Positions 31,183 to 37,850 of a DNA stretch of 64,000 nucleotides are shown here, one piece after another (the stretch's first letter is position 1; every line of letters begins with the position of its first letter). Source of the stretch: Streptomyces sp. A1136 (GTDB lineage Bacteria; Actinomycetota; Actinomycetes; Streptomycetales; Streptomycetaceae); NCBI RefSeq assembly GCF_004795055.1, contig NZ_SSBJ01000004.1, positions 1-64,000 of the forward strand, read 5' to 3'. The notes beneath the pieces were generated by a model. That model worked only from the letters and a program-made list of their open reading frames with translations. It searched no databases and was not told where the DNA came from. The position numbers and the translations under genes were made by a program.

Positions 31183-33824
31183 CCGAGATCGTTACCGAGA
31201 CAGAGGCCGAAGCGGTGTCCGAATCCGAATCCGAAACCGAGACCGAGACCGCGACGATGACCGTGTCGGGGACGGAAGGCGGCCCCGGCGCCGTGGCCCC
31301 GGCCCACCGGCCCGGCGACCGGCCGGCGCACCACTACTGGCAGGGCGCCTTCATCGGGGACGAGGAGGCGGGGCGCCGGCTCGCCGATCTGCCGGCCGTC
31401 GTCGAGACCGCGCTGGCCACGGTGCTGGAGACCGAGACCGTGCTGGCCGCCTGCGACGCCCTCGCCACGGCCTTGCGCGATCCCGTGCACCCCGTACGCG
31501 TCCGGCTCGCCGCGCACCTGCCCGAGGGGGAGGACCCGGCCGTCCTGGGCGAGCTCGGCCACCTCCTCGGCCGGCGGGAGCTCACCCGCAAACTGCGCCG
31601 CGAGCTCGGCAGCCCGACTCCCGGCCGGCTGAACCGGCCCGATCCGCGCGAGACGGTCTACGAGGCGTGGGCGCCCGTGGGCCTGGTCGCCCACATCGCC
31701 CCGGGCAACGCCGCGACGGTCGCGCCGCTCAGCATCGTCGAGGGGCTGCTCGCCGGAAACGTCAACATCCTCAAGACCAGCAGCGGCGACACCCTCCTGT
31801 GCCGGGACCTGATGGCCGAACTCGCGGCCCAGGACCCCACGGGTGCGCTGGCCGCGAGGGTCATCGTGCTGCGCTTCCCGTCCTCCCGGCAGGAGTGGCT
31901 GCGGTTGATGTGCGCACCCGCGGACGCCGTCGCCGTATGGGGCGGGGAAGGCGCCGTCGAGGGTGTCAGGGCCCACGTGCCGGCCGGCTGCCGGCTGGTG
32001 GAGTGGGGCCACCGGATCTCCTTCGCCTACCTGACCGGCGACGCCTGGTCGGATGCGGGCACGCTCGATGCACTCGCGCACGATGTGTGCCTCCACGAGC
32101 AGCAGGCGTGTTCCAGCCCTCAGGTGGTGTACCTCGACACCGAGGACGAGGGCGAGGTCTTCGCCTTCGCCGAGCGTTTCGCCGCCGTCCTCGCGGCCCG
32201 GCCGCCGGCCGTCCTCCCCGCTTCCACGGAGGGGCCGAATCCCGCCGAGGAGGCCGAGCTGACCACCACCGAACTGGTGGCCCGACTGGAGGAACACCTC
32301 GGTCTGACCCGCGTGTTCGCCGCGCCCGACGGTTCGTGGCGGGTCATGGCGGACACCCGGTCCCCGCTCACCGCCTCGCCGCTGAGTCGCAGCGTGTGGG
32401 TCAAACCCCTCGCCCGGAGGTCGTTGATCGCCACCCTGCGCCCGATGCGCCGCTACCTGCAGACGGCGGGCCTGGCCGGCAGCGCGACCGACACGGCCGA
32501 ACTCTCCCGCACCCTCCTGGCCGCCGGCGCGACCCGTGTCACGCCGGTCGGCGCCATGCTGGACAGCTACGCGGGCGAGCCGCACGACGGCGTCTACGCG
32601 CTCCAGCGCTACAGCCGTCGCGTCGCCGTCCAGGCCGACCCGGCCCGTTTCGCCACAACCGCCTGCCTGGACGACCTGGCCGGGCCCGTGGTGCTGCCAC
32701 TGCCCTCGGGCCCGCTGCTGGGCAAGGAGGACGTGCAGGAACGGAACCGGCACGTCACCCGCGACGACGCCGAGCTGTACTTCCGCAGCGGCGGCAGCAC
32801 CGGCGCCCCGGCGCTGTCGATCTTCAGCTACGACGACTACGACACCCAGATGCACGCCGCCGCCCGCGGCCTGCTCGCGGCGGGCTACGACCCGGTCGGG
32901 GACCGCACGGCCAACCTCTTCTACTGCGGCTCGATGTACGGCAGCTTCATCAGCTTCTTCTCCGTGCTGGAGCGGCTCGGCGGCGTACAGCTGCCGATGT
33001 CCGCGGGGCCCGACCACCGGGCGACGGCCCGGGCCCTCATCGACCTCGGGGCCGACACCCTCTTCGGAATGCCCTCATACCTCTGGCAACTGCTCCACGC
33101 CGAGGCCGACGCGCTGCGCGCGTACGGGGGCCTGCGCAAGATCTTCTACGGTGGCGAGCACTTCACGCGGGAGCAACAACGCACTCTGAAGGCCACGTTC
33201 GGCATAGAGGTCATACGCTCGATCACCTACGGCAGCACCGACCTCGGGCCGCTGGGCTACCAGTGCACCGAGAGCTCCGGCGGCGTCCACCACCTGCACG
33301 CCGACCTCCACACGATGGAGATCCTGGATCTGACCGAGGACCGGCCGGTGGCCCCGGGCGAGACGGGTCGGCTGGTCTTCACCACGCACGCGCGGCGCGG
33401 CCAGCACCTGGGCCGGTACGTGATCGGGGACCTCGGCCGTCAGGTCGCCGGCCGGTGCGCCTGCGGCCGGCACGCGCCGCGCTTCGAGCTGCGGGGGCGC
33501 ACCGGTGACGTGATGCGGGTGGCGACGTACTTCCTCAATCACGGCCGCTTCCTGGACCTGGCCGAGGACGGGGGCCACCGCGGCGAGCTGCAGATCCGGC
33601 TCGACGCCGCGGAGACGCGCGAGCGGCTGACCGTACGGGTGGAGCGCGGCGGGGCGACGGACCCGCAGATGCTGCGCGAGACGTTCCTGGCCGGCTACCC
33701 GGAGCTCCGCTCGGCGGTGACGGAGCGGCTGCTGGACCTGGTGGTCGAGGCGGTCGACGGTGCCTCGCTGGACCGCAGCCCGACCAGCGGCAAGCTCCTC
33801 GCGGTGGTGGACGGGCGCCGCTAG
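31179..33824 (+). CDS. LuxC acyl reductase fused to a PaaK-like adenylation domain
   Basis: An 881-residue fusion. Residues 1-40 are an acidic, low-complexity tail (Thr/Glu/Ser). Residues about 55-470 are a LuxC-type fatty-acyl reductase of the aldehyde dehydrogenase fold: VYEAWAPVGLVAHIAPGNAA, EGLLAGNVNILKTSSGDTLL, and the catalytic Cys311 in LHEQQACSSPQVVYLDT. Residues about 500-881 are a PaaK-like ligase: ELYFRSGGSTGAPALSIFSY (ATP loop, 532-551), FGMPSYLWQLLHAEADALRA, IFYGGEHFTREQQRTLKATF, TYGSTDLGPLGYQCTESSGG, YVIGDLGRQ and RGRTGDVMRV, ending SGKLLAVVDG with the catalytic Lys. GTG 31179 overlaps the previous stop (GTGA). The fusion should activate, load and reduce an acid to an aldehyde. 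Confidence 0.9.
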   Translation: MTEIVTETEAEAVSESESETETETATMTVSGTEGGPGAVAPAHRPGDRPAHHYWQGAFIGDEEAGRRLADLPAVVETALATVLETETVLAACDALATALRDPVHPVRVRLAAHLPEGEDPAVLGELGHLLGRRELTRKLRRELGSPTPGRLNRPDPRETVYEAWAPVGLVAHIAPGNAATVAPLSIVEGLLAGNVNILKTSSGDTLLCRDLMAELAAQDPTGALAARVIVLRFPSSRQEWLRLMCAPADAVAVWGGEGAVEGVRAHVPAGCRLVEWGHRISFAYLTGDAWSDAGTLDALAHDVCLHEQQACSSPQVVYLDTEDEGEVFAFAERFAAVLAARPPAVLPASTEGPNPAEEAELTTTELVARLEEHLGLTRVFAAPDGSWRVMADTRSPLTASPLSRSVWVKPLARRSLIATLRPMRRYLQTAGLAGSATDTAELSRTLLAAGATRVTPVGAMLDSYAGEPHDGVYALQRYSRRVAVQADPARFATTACLDDLAGPVVLPLPSGPLLGKEDVQERNRHVTRDDAELYFRSGGSTGAPALSIFSYDDYDTQMHAAARGLLAAGYDPVGDRTANLFYCGSMYGSFISFFSVLERLGGVQLPMSAGPDHRATARALIDLGADTLFGMPSYLWQLLHAEADALRAYGGLRKIFYGGEHFTREQQRTLKATFGIEVIRSITYGSTDLGPLGYQCTESSGGVHHLHADLHTMEILDLTEDRPVAPGETGRLVFTTHARRGQHLGRYVIGDLGRQVAGRCACGRHAPRFELRGRTGDVMRVATYFLNHGRFLDLAEDGGHRGELQIRLDAAETRERLTVRVERGGATDPQMLRETFLAGYPELRSAVTERLLDLVVEAVDGASLDRSPTSGKLLAVVDGRR
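31221..31250 (+). repeat. Degenerate hexanucleotide repeats in the LuxC-fusion N-terminus
   Basis: Five consecutive units of the type GARWCC encode an alternating Glu/Ser or Glu/Thr run. The unit length of six keeps the frame, so copy-number change would alter only the length of the acidic tail. Confidence 0.8.
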
Positions 33825-33868
33825 GCCGCCGCCCCGTCCGGCCCCTTTTAGGTGGTGCCGGGGGGCCT

Positions 33869-33923
33869 GTCAAGTCCCGACTTTCCGGAACGTGACCGGG
33901 GTGTGCCGGTCGACGCTTACTTG
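33869..33923 (+). promoter_or_regulatory. Shared promoter-like element, copy 1
   Basis: The sequence has GTCAAGTCCCGA, then 12 bases, then TGACC, 17 bases, then GCTTACTTG. The same order and spacing occur at 41071-41018 (minus) and 41342-41393 (plus). TGACC and TTACTT could serve as -35 and -10. The last box ends about 145 bases before the ATG of the Gly-rich protein gene. Confidence 0.65.
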
Positions 33924-34067
33924 TGGTGCGGGCCTCACCGAGAAGGAAACGAGGCAAGACGGAAGAAACGAAATACCTCGCAGAGGTTTTCCTTCTCCCA
34001 CGAAGTCACCGCATTCGCCCCGGAATCCCGGGGCGGTGAATCCCCTCAGGACAAGTAGGAGAAAGTC

Positions 34068-34664
34068 ATGAACCGCAAGATTCGCACCAACAACGTCGCC
34101 CGTCCCAACCGCCGAGGTTTCCGCCTGGCGACCCTGGTCGCCTCGGCTGCCGTCATCACAGGAGGGATCGCCCTTCCGGCATCCGCCGCGGTCGCCGCTC
34201 CGGTGCCCGCCCACGTGGTGACCGCCTTCCACACGGGTGGCGGCGCCGGCGGGGACGGTGGTGACGGCGGGGGCGGCCTCATCGGAGGCGGTGGCGGCTC
34301 CGGCGGCTCCGGGGGCGGCAGCGTCCTGGGAACCGGTGGCAACGGCGGCAACGGCGGCAAGGGCGGGACCGGTGTCCTCTCCGGTGGCGGCGGTGGCGGT
34401 GGCGGTGGCGGCGGTGACGGCGTCATCGGCGGCAACGGCGGCAAGGGCGGGGACGGCGGCGGCGGCCTGTTCGGCGGCAACGCCGGTGGCGGCGGTGGCG
34501 GCGGTGACGGCGTCCTGGTCGGCGGCAACGGCGGCAAGGGCGGCAAGGGCGGCGACGGCGTCTTCCAGGGCGGCAACGGCGGCAAGGGCGGCAAGGGTGG
34601 CCACGGCGGCATCTTCGGTGGCCTCGGCGGCGGCGGTGGTGCCGGAGGACGCAGCATCTTCTGA
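34068..34664 (+). CDS. Exported Gly-rich (PGRS-like) protein
   Basis: A 198-residue secreted protein. The signal peptide (residues 1-41) has a long basic start, NNVARPNRRGFRLA, a hydrophobic core and the cleavage site LPASAA. It closely resembles the signal peptide of the His-rich protein at 40597. The mature part is about two thirds glycine, in runs such as GGNGGNGGKGGTGVLSGGGG, with single hydrophobic residues (LIGG, VLGT, VIGG, LFGG, IFGG) at intervals of about 20-25 residues, similar to mycobacterial PE_PGRS segments. No PE domain is present. Function is unknown; a surface or matrix role is a guess. ATG has AGGAG about 7 bases upstream. Confidence 0.75.
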   Translation: MNRKIRTNNVARPNRRGFRLATLVASAAVITGGIALPASAAVAAPVPAHVVTAFHTGGGAGGDGGDGGGGLIGGGGGSGGSGGGSVLGTGGNGGNGGKGGTGVLSGGGGGGGGGGGDGVIGGNGGKGGDGGGGLFGGNAGGGGGGGDGVLVGGNGGKGGKGGDGVFQGGNGGKGGKGGHGGIFGGLGGGGGAGGRSIF

Positions 34665-34681
34665 GCCGGCCCGTTCCCGGT

Positions 34682-34710
34682 GGGGTGGAGGCCGCTGAGG
34701 CCTCCACCCC
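34682..34710. terminator. Terminator hairpin after the Gly-rich gene
   Basis: A perfect 12-bp inverted repeat (GGGGTGGAGGCC and its complement) with a 5-base loop starts 17 bases after the stop codon. Confidence 0.85.
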
Positions 34711-34828
34711 CCGACCCCCCCCATCTCATCCCTTCTCGTCCCCTGATCGGTCCCGATCGCCAGTCCGGCGACACCCGGGACGCAGCGCCCGCAAGCGAGT
34801 ACCCGTGCGGACGGAAACGGAGAACCCC

Positions 34829-35299
34829 ATGTTCAGAAGTACCTGGCAGCGTCCGCTCATACTGGCGGCGGCCTCCCTGGCTCTCTTCACCGGCACGGCT
34901 TGCGCCGCGCAAGCGTCCGAGCCCCACATGCAGGCCGGCATCAGCTCCAAGGCCGTCGCCGACCACCCGAAGCCCTGCGCCGCGTTCGGCAGGGGCGGGG
35001 AAGGCGGGGACGGTGGTGAGGGCGGAAAGGGCGGTCAGCCCGGCAAGCCCGGTGAGCCCGGCAAGCCCGGTCGTCCCGGTTGCCTTCGGTTCGACGACCT
35101 GCCCGACAAGCCGAAGTCGAAGCTGACGGTCGTGGACAGGGTCTACATCGTCATGGTGCTCGTCGCCGACGACTCGGACGCGACGAGGGACAAGATCGCC
35201 AAGAAGTACGACCTTTCCCACGACCAGCTCGACACCTGGAAGCAGGACTACCTCCACGGCGACTGGTTCGCCCTGATGGGAGGAGATTTCCCCTCCTGA
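34829..35299 (+). CDS. Exported protein with collagen-like linker and helical C-terminal domain
   Basis: A 156-residue protein. Residues 1-29 form a signal peptide (LILAAASLALFTGTACAAQA); the Cys at FTGTAC might make it a lipoprotein, but the lipobox is not convincing. Residues about 53-85 are a Gly-rich collagen-like stretch (GKGGQPGKPGEPGKPGRPG). The C-terminal 65 residues are different: KLTVVDRVYIVMVLVADDSD followed by KIAKKYDLSHDQLDTWKQDY, which reads like a helix-turn-helix of the transposase/HTH_28 type, unusual for an exported protein. ATG 34829 has GGAG 6 bases upstream. No function assigned. Confidence 0.7.
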   Translation: MFRSTWQRPLILAAASLALFTGTACAAQASEPHMQAGISSKAVADHPKPCAAFGRGGEGGDGGEGGKGGQPGKPGEPGKPGRPGCLRFDDLPDKPKSKLTVVDRVYIVMVLVADDSDATRDKIAKKYDLSHDQLDTWKQDYLHGDWFALMGGDFPS

Positions 35300-35352
35300 A
35301 CCCGTATGGGCGACGGCGGTGAACCAGGGGAGGAAAGTCTCGGGGAGGAAAC

Positions 35353-35380
35353 GAGGCCGGCGGATCCAACCGTCGGCCTC
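35353..35380. terminator. Terminator hairpin
   Basis: An 11-bp inverted repeat with one G-T type mismatch (GAGGCCGGCGG against CCGTCGGCCTC) and a 6-base loop lies 53 bases after the stop of the preceding gene. Confidence 0.75.
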
Positions 35381-35455
35381 CGCTTGTAAAGGCGCGGAAG
35401 ACAAGCGAGTGGAACCGCGTACGGAAAAGCGATCTCTACGGCAAGGGTGAATGTC

Positions 35456-36055
35456 ATGCGTGTGCGTTCTTGGAAGTTCCGTCTCGGTCTCGTCATTTCG
35501 TCCACCCTGGTCGGGGCCGGTGCGATGGCTCCGGCGGCCACGGCCGCGCCGACGTACCAGCCGGCCTCCGCGTCCGTCGGCCACGCCCTCGGCTCGCCGT
35601 TCGGCAACGGTGAAAGTCGCCCGGGCGCGGGCCGGTTCGGGGCCGACGGCTCGGTGCTCGGCAACGTCAAACTGGGCCAGGGCAACGTCAAGGTCGGAAA
35701 CGGCAGTGTCCGTGTCGGTGATCGGATATGCGCGGGCAACTGCACGGGATCGGTCAACGGCACCAAGGGCGGCAGCGGCGGTATCTGCGCCGGGCTGTGC
35801 AACGGAAGCGCCAACGGCGGCGACGGCACCGAGGGCGGCCAGGGCGGCAACGGCACGAACGGCGGCAAGGGCGGTATCTGCGCCGGGGTCTGCAACGGCA
35901 GCGCCAACGGCGGCAACGGCGGCAACGGCGGGGCAGCGCCCCCCGGTGGTGACGGCGGCAACGGCGGCCGCGGCGGCAACGGCGGTATCTGCGTCGGCAC
36001 CGGCTGTGAGACCAGTGGACAGGGCGGCCGCGGCGGCAACGGCGGCGCCGGCTGA
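35456..36055 (+). CDS. Exported Gly/Asn-rich protein with repeated Cys motifs
   Basis: A 199-residue secreted protein. Signal peptide 1-30 ends in APAATA. The mature region has a first part with GNVKLGQGNVKVGNGSVRVG-type short repeats, then a Gly/Asn-rich region carrying four Cys-pair motifs: RICAGNCTGS, GGICAGLCNGSANGG, GGICAGVCNGSANGG and GGICVGTGCETSG. Two of these lie in near-identical 44-bp DNA repeats, 101 bp apart. Cys spacing of three suggests local disulfides or metal binding. It is the third Gly-rich exported protein in a row. The ATG is preferred over an upstream GTG because AAGG lies 9 bases before it. Confidence 0.75.
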   Translation: MRVRSWKFRLGLVISSTLVGAGAMAPAATAAPTYQPASASVGHALGSPFGNGESRPGAGRFGADGSVLGNVKLGQGNVKVGNGSVRVGDRICAGNCTGSVNGTKGGSGGICAGLCNGSANGGDGTEGGQGGNGTNGGKGGICAGVCNGSANGGNGGNGGAAPPGGDGGNGGRGGNGGICVGTGCETSGQGGRGGNGGAG

Positions 36056-36318
36056 CGACCGCCGGGACCCCGGTGCCGCGCGGTGGGGACGGCGGCTCGA
36101 CGCCCTCCGCCGCCCGGCACACGTGTGGATCACTCGATAGACTTCGGGTAGGCAGTGTCGTCCGCGCCGGACGACGCTCGTGACCGGCGGCGCGATGCGG
36201 AGCGCGTGTGGAGACCGGTCACGGACCATCCAGGACGGGGTCGGCATGATCGACACCTTCACCCACGGGCACCGCGGCGCCGGGCCTCGTCGGTCCGGTC
36301 GGGGGACGGGGGCGCCCG

Positions 36319-37335
36319 ATGAGTTCGAGATCTGACCTGAGCGTGTACACGGATCGAGCCTCCGGTCTGATCGGCAAGCAGATCGCCGGTTACCGGGTCG
36401 ACAGCATGATCGGCCGCGGCGGCATGGCCGTCGTCTACTGCGCGAAGGACCTGCGCCTGGACCGGACGGTCGCGCTCAAGCTGATCGCCCCGGAACGTGC
36501 CCGTGACGAGACTTTCCGGCGCCGCTTCACCCACGAGTCCAGGGTGGCGGCGCAGATCGACCACCCGCACATCGTCCCGATCTACGAGGCCGGTGAGACC
36601 GACGGCGTCCTCTACATCGCCATGCGCTACGTGGCCGGTCTGGACCTGCGGGCCCTGTTGGACCGGGACGGCCCGCTCCCCGTCGCGACGGCCCTGCGCA
36701 TCGGCACCCAGGTGGCATCGGCCCTCGACGCGGCCCACGAGCACGACCTGGTGCACCGGGACGTCAAGCCGGGGAACATCCTGGTCACCACGGGCACCGA
36801 CAGCGACCACCCCGAGCACGTCTACCTCACGGACTTCGGGCTGACGAAGAGGTCGCTGGCCCTCACGGGGTTCACCACGGCGGGGGAGTTCGTCGGGACG
36901 GTCGACTACATGGCGCCGGAACAGATCTCCGGCCGGCCGGTGGAAGGCAGGTGCGATCTCTACAGCCTCGCCTGTGTCGTCTACGAATCCCTCGTCGGCG
37001 GGCCGCCCTTCGAGCGTGACGACGACGTGGTGGCGCTGTTGTGGGCCCACCAGTACGACCCGCCCCCGGCGCTGACCGAAAGGCGGCCGGGGATCGCGCC
37101 CGCCGCCGACGACGTCATGGCGAAGGCCCTGTCGAAGATCCCCGAGGACCGTTACGGCTCCTGCCTGGAATTCATGGCGGCCCTGCGTGCCGCGACGGGA
37201 GTCGGCGCCGGAAAGGGCGCCGAGGTCTCGTCCCGGACGCGGGCCCGCCACCCCGGGACGATGGTGAACACGCCACCCCCGCAGCCGCCCCGCTGGGCGC
37301 GGCCGGTCTTCCGCGGCCTTCCGGGCACGGCGTAG
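36319..37335 (+). CDS. Serine/threonine protein kinase, cytoplasmic
   Basis: A 338-residue Hanks-type kinase. Motifs in order: glycine loop IGRGGMAVVYCAKD, ATP Lys in TVALKLIAP, catalytic loop DLVHRDVKPGNILV, metal-binding DFG in LTDFGLTK, activation segment ending FVGTVDYMAPEQI, and subdomain IX DLYSLACVVYESLVGGPPF. All catalytic residues are intact. The C-terminus after residue 290 is a short basic, proline-rich tail (MVNTPPPQPPRWARP) with no membrane helix or sensor domain. A TAGACT box at 36138-36143 is a plausible -10. Partners are unknown. Confidence 0.9.
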   Translation: MSSRSDLSVYTDRASGLIGKQIAGYRVDSMIGRGGMAVVYCAKDLRLDRTVALKLIAPERARDETFRRRFTHESRVAAQIDHPHIVPIYEAGETDGVLYIAMRYVAGLDLRALLDRDGPLPVATALRIGTQVASALDAAHEHDLVHRDVKPGNILVTTGTDSDHPEHVYLTDFGLTKRSLALTGFTTAGEFVGTVDYMAPEQISGRPVEGRCDLYSLACVVYESLVGGPPFERDDDVVALLWAHQYDPPPALTERRPGIAPAADDVMAKALSKIPEDRYGSCLEFMAALRAATGVGAGKGAEVSSRTRARHPGTMVNTPPPQPPRWARPVFRGLPGTA

Positions 37336-37341
37336 TACCGC

Positions 37342-37403
37342 GCCCGCACGAAACGGCCCCGCCCCACCCGGTCAGGGGTGGGGCGGGGCCGTTTCGTGCG
37401 GGC
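37342..37403. terminator. Very long perfect terminator palindrome
   Basis: A perfect 28-bp inverted repeat with a 6-base loop (starting GCCCGCACGAAACGGCCCCG) lies 6 bases after the kinase stop and 45 bases after the end of the convergent LuxR-type gene. It should stop transcription from both sides. Confidence 0.95.
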
Positions 37404-37447
37404 AACGGGGCCGCCGGGCGGCGATCGTTACGCGGGAAGCCGGGGGG

Positions 37448-37678
37448 TCACAGACCCAGGGAGATGGCCAGTCGGGTCATCTCCGCCGTGCTGTTGATGC
37501 CCAGCTTGGCTCGGATGCGGCGGAGGTAGGCGTCGACCGTGTGCTTGGAAAGTCCCATGTGGCGGGCCGTCTGGAGGTAGGTGCGCCCGGCGGCGATGTG
37601 CCGCAGCGCCTCCTGCTCGCGCGGGGCCAGCGTAGGCGCGGCGGTGTCGGTCTGCGGCGTGGCGAGTGTGAGGCTCAT
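37448..37678 (-). CDS. Single-domain LuxR-type transcriptional regulator
   Basis: A 76-residue protein consisting of little more than a LuxR-type helix-turn-helix: LAPREQEALRHIAAGRTYLQ, TARHMGLSKHTVDAYLRRIR and AKLGINSTAEMTRLAISLGL. No receiver or ligand-binding domain precedes it; the first 17 residues are polar. ATG 37678 has GGAGG 7 bases upstream. Such short regulators occur in Streptomyces near sensory genes. It is downstream of, and on the same strand as, the large phosphatase gene, 172 bases away. Confidence 0.85.
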   Translation of the reverse strand: MSLTLATPQTDTAAPTLAPREQEALRHIAAGRTYLQTARHMGLSKHTVDAYLRRIRAKLGINSTAEMTRLAISLGL

Positions 37679-37850
37679 GGGATTTCCTCCGACGGATCGG
37701 GTCGGTCATCGCTGCTCGCGCCCTCGGAAGCAGGGGACAAATACCTGAATGTCGCTGTTTGTCCCTACTGAAAAGCGTGCTCGCGTGACGTCATGACCGT
37801 GTCCGTCGACTGTCACAGGCGCGTCACAGGGGACACGCCGTGCGGAGTCC

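Noticed and set aside
36247..36336. Small ORF (29 codons) overlapping the kinase start
   Set aside because: It has no good ribosome binding site and no recognisable sequence; it was not judged to be a supported gene.
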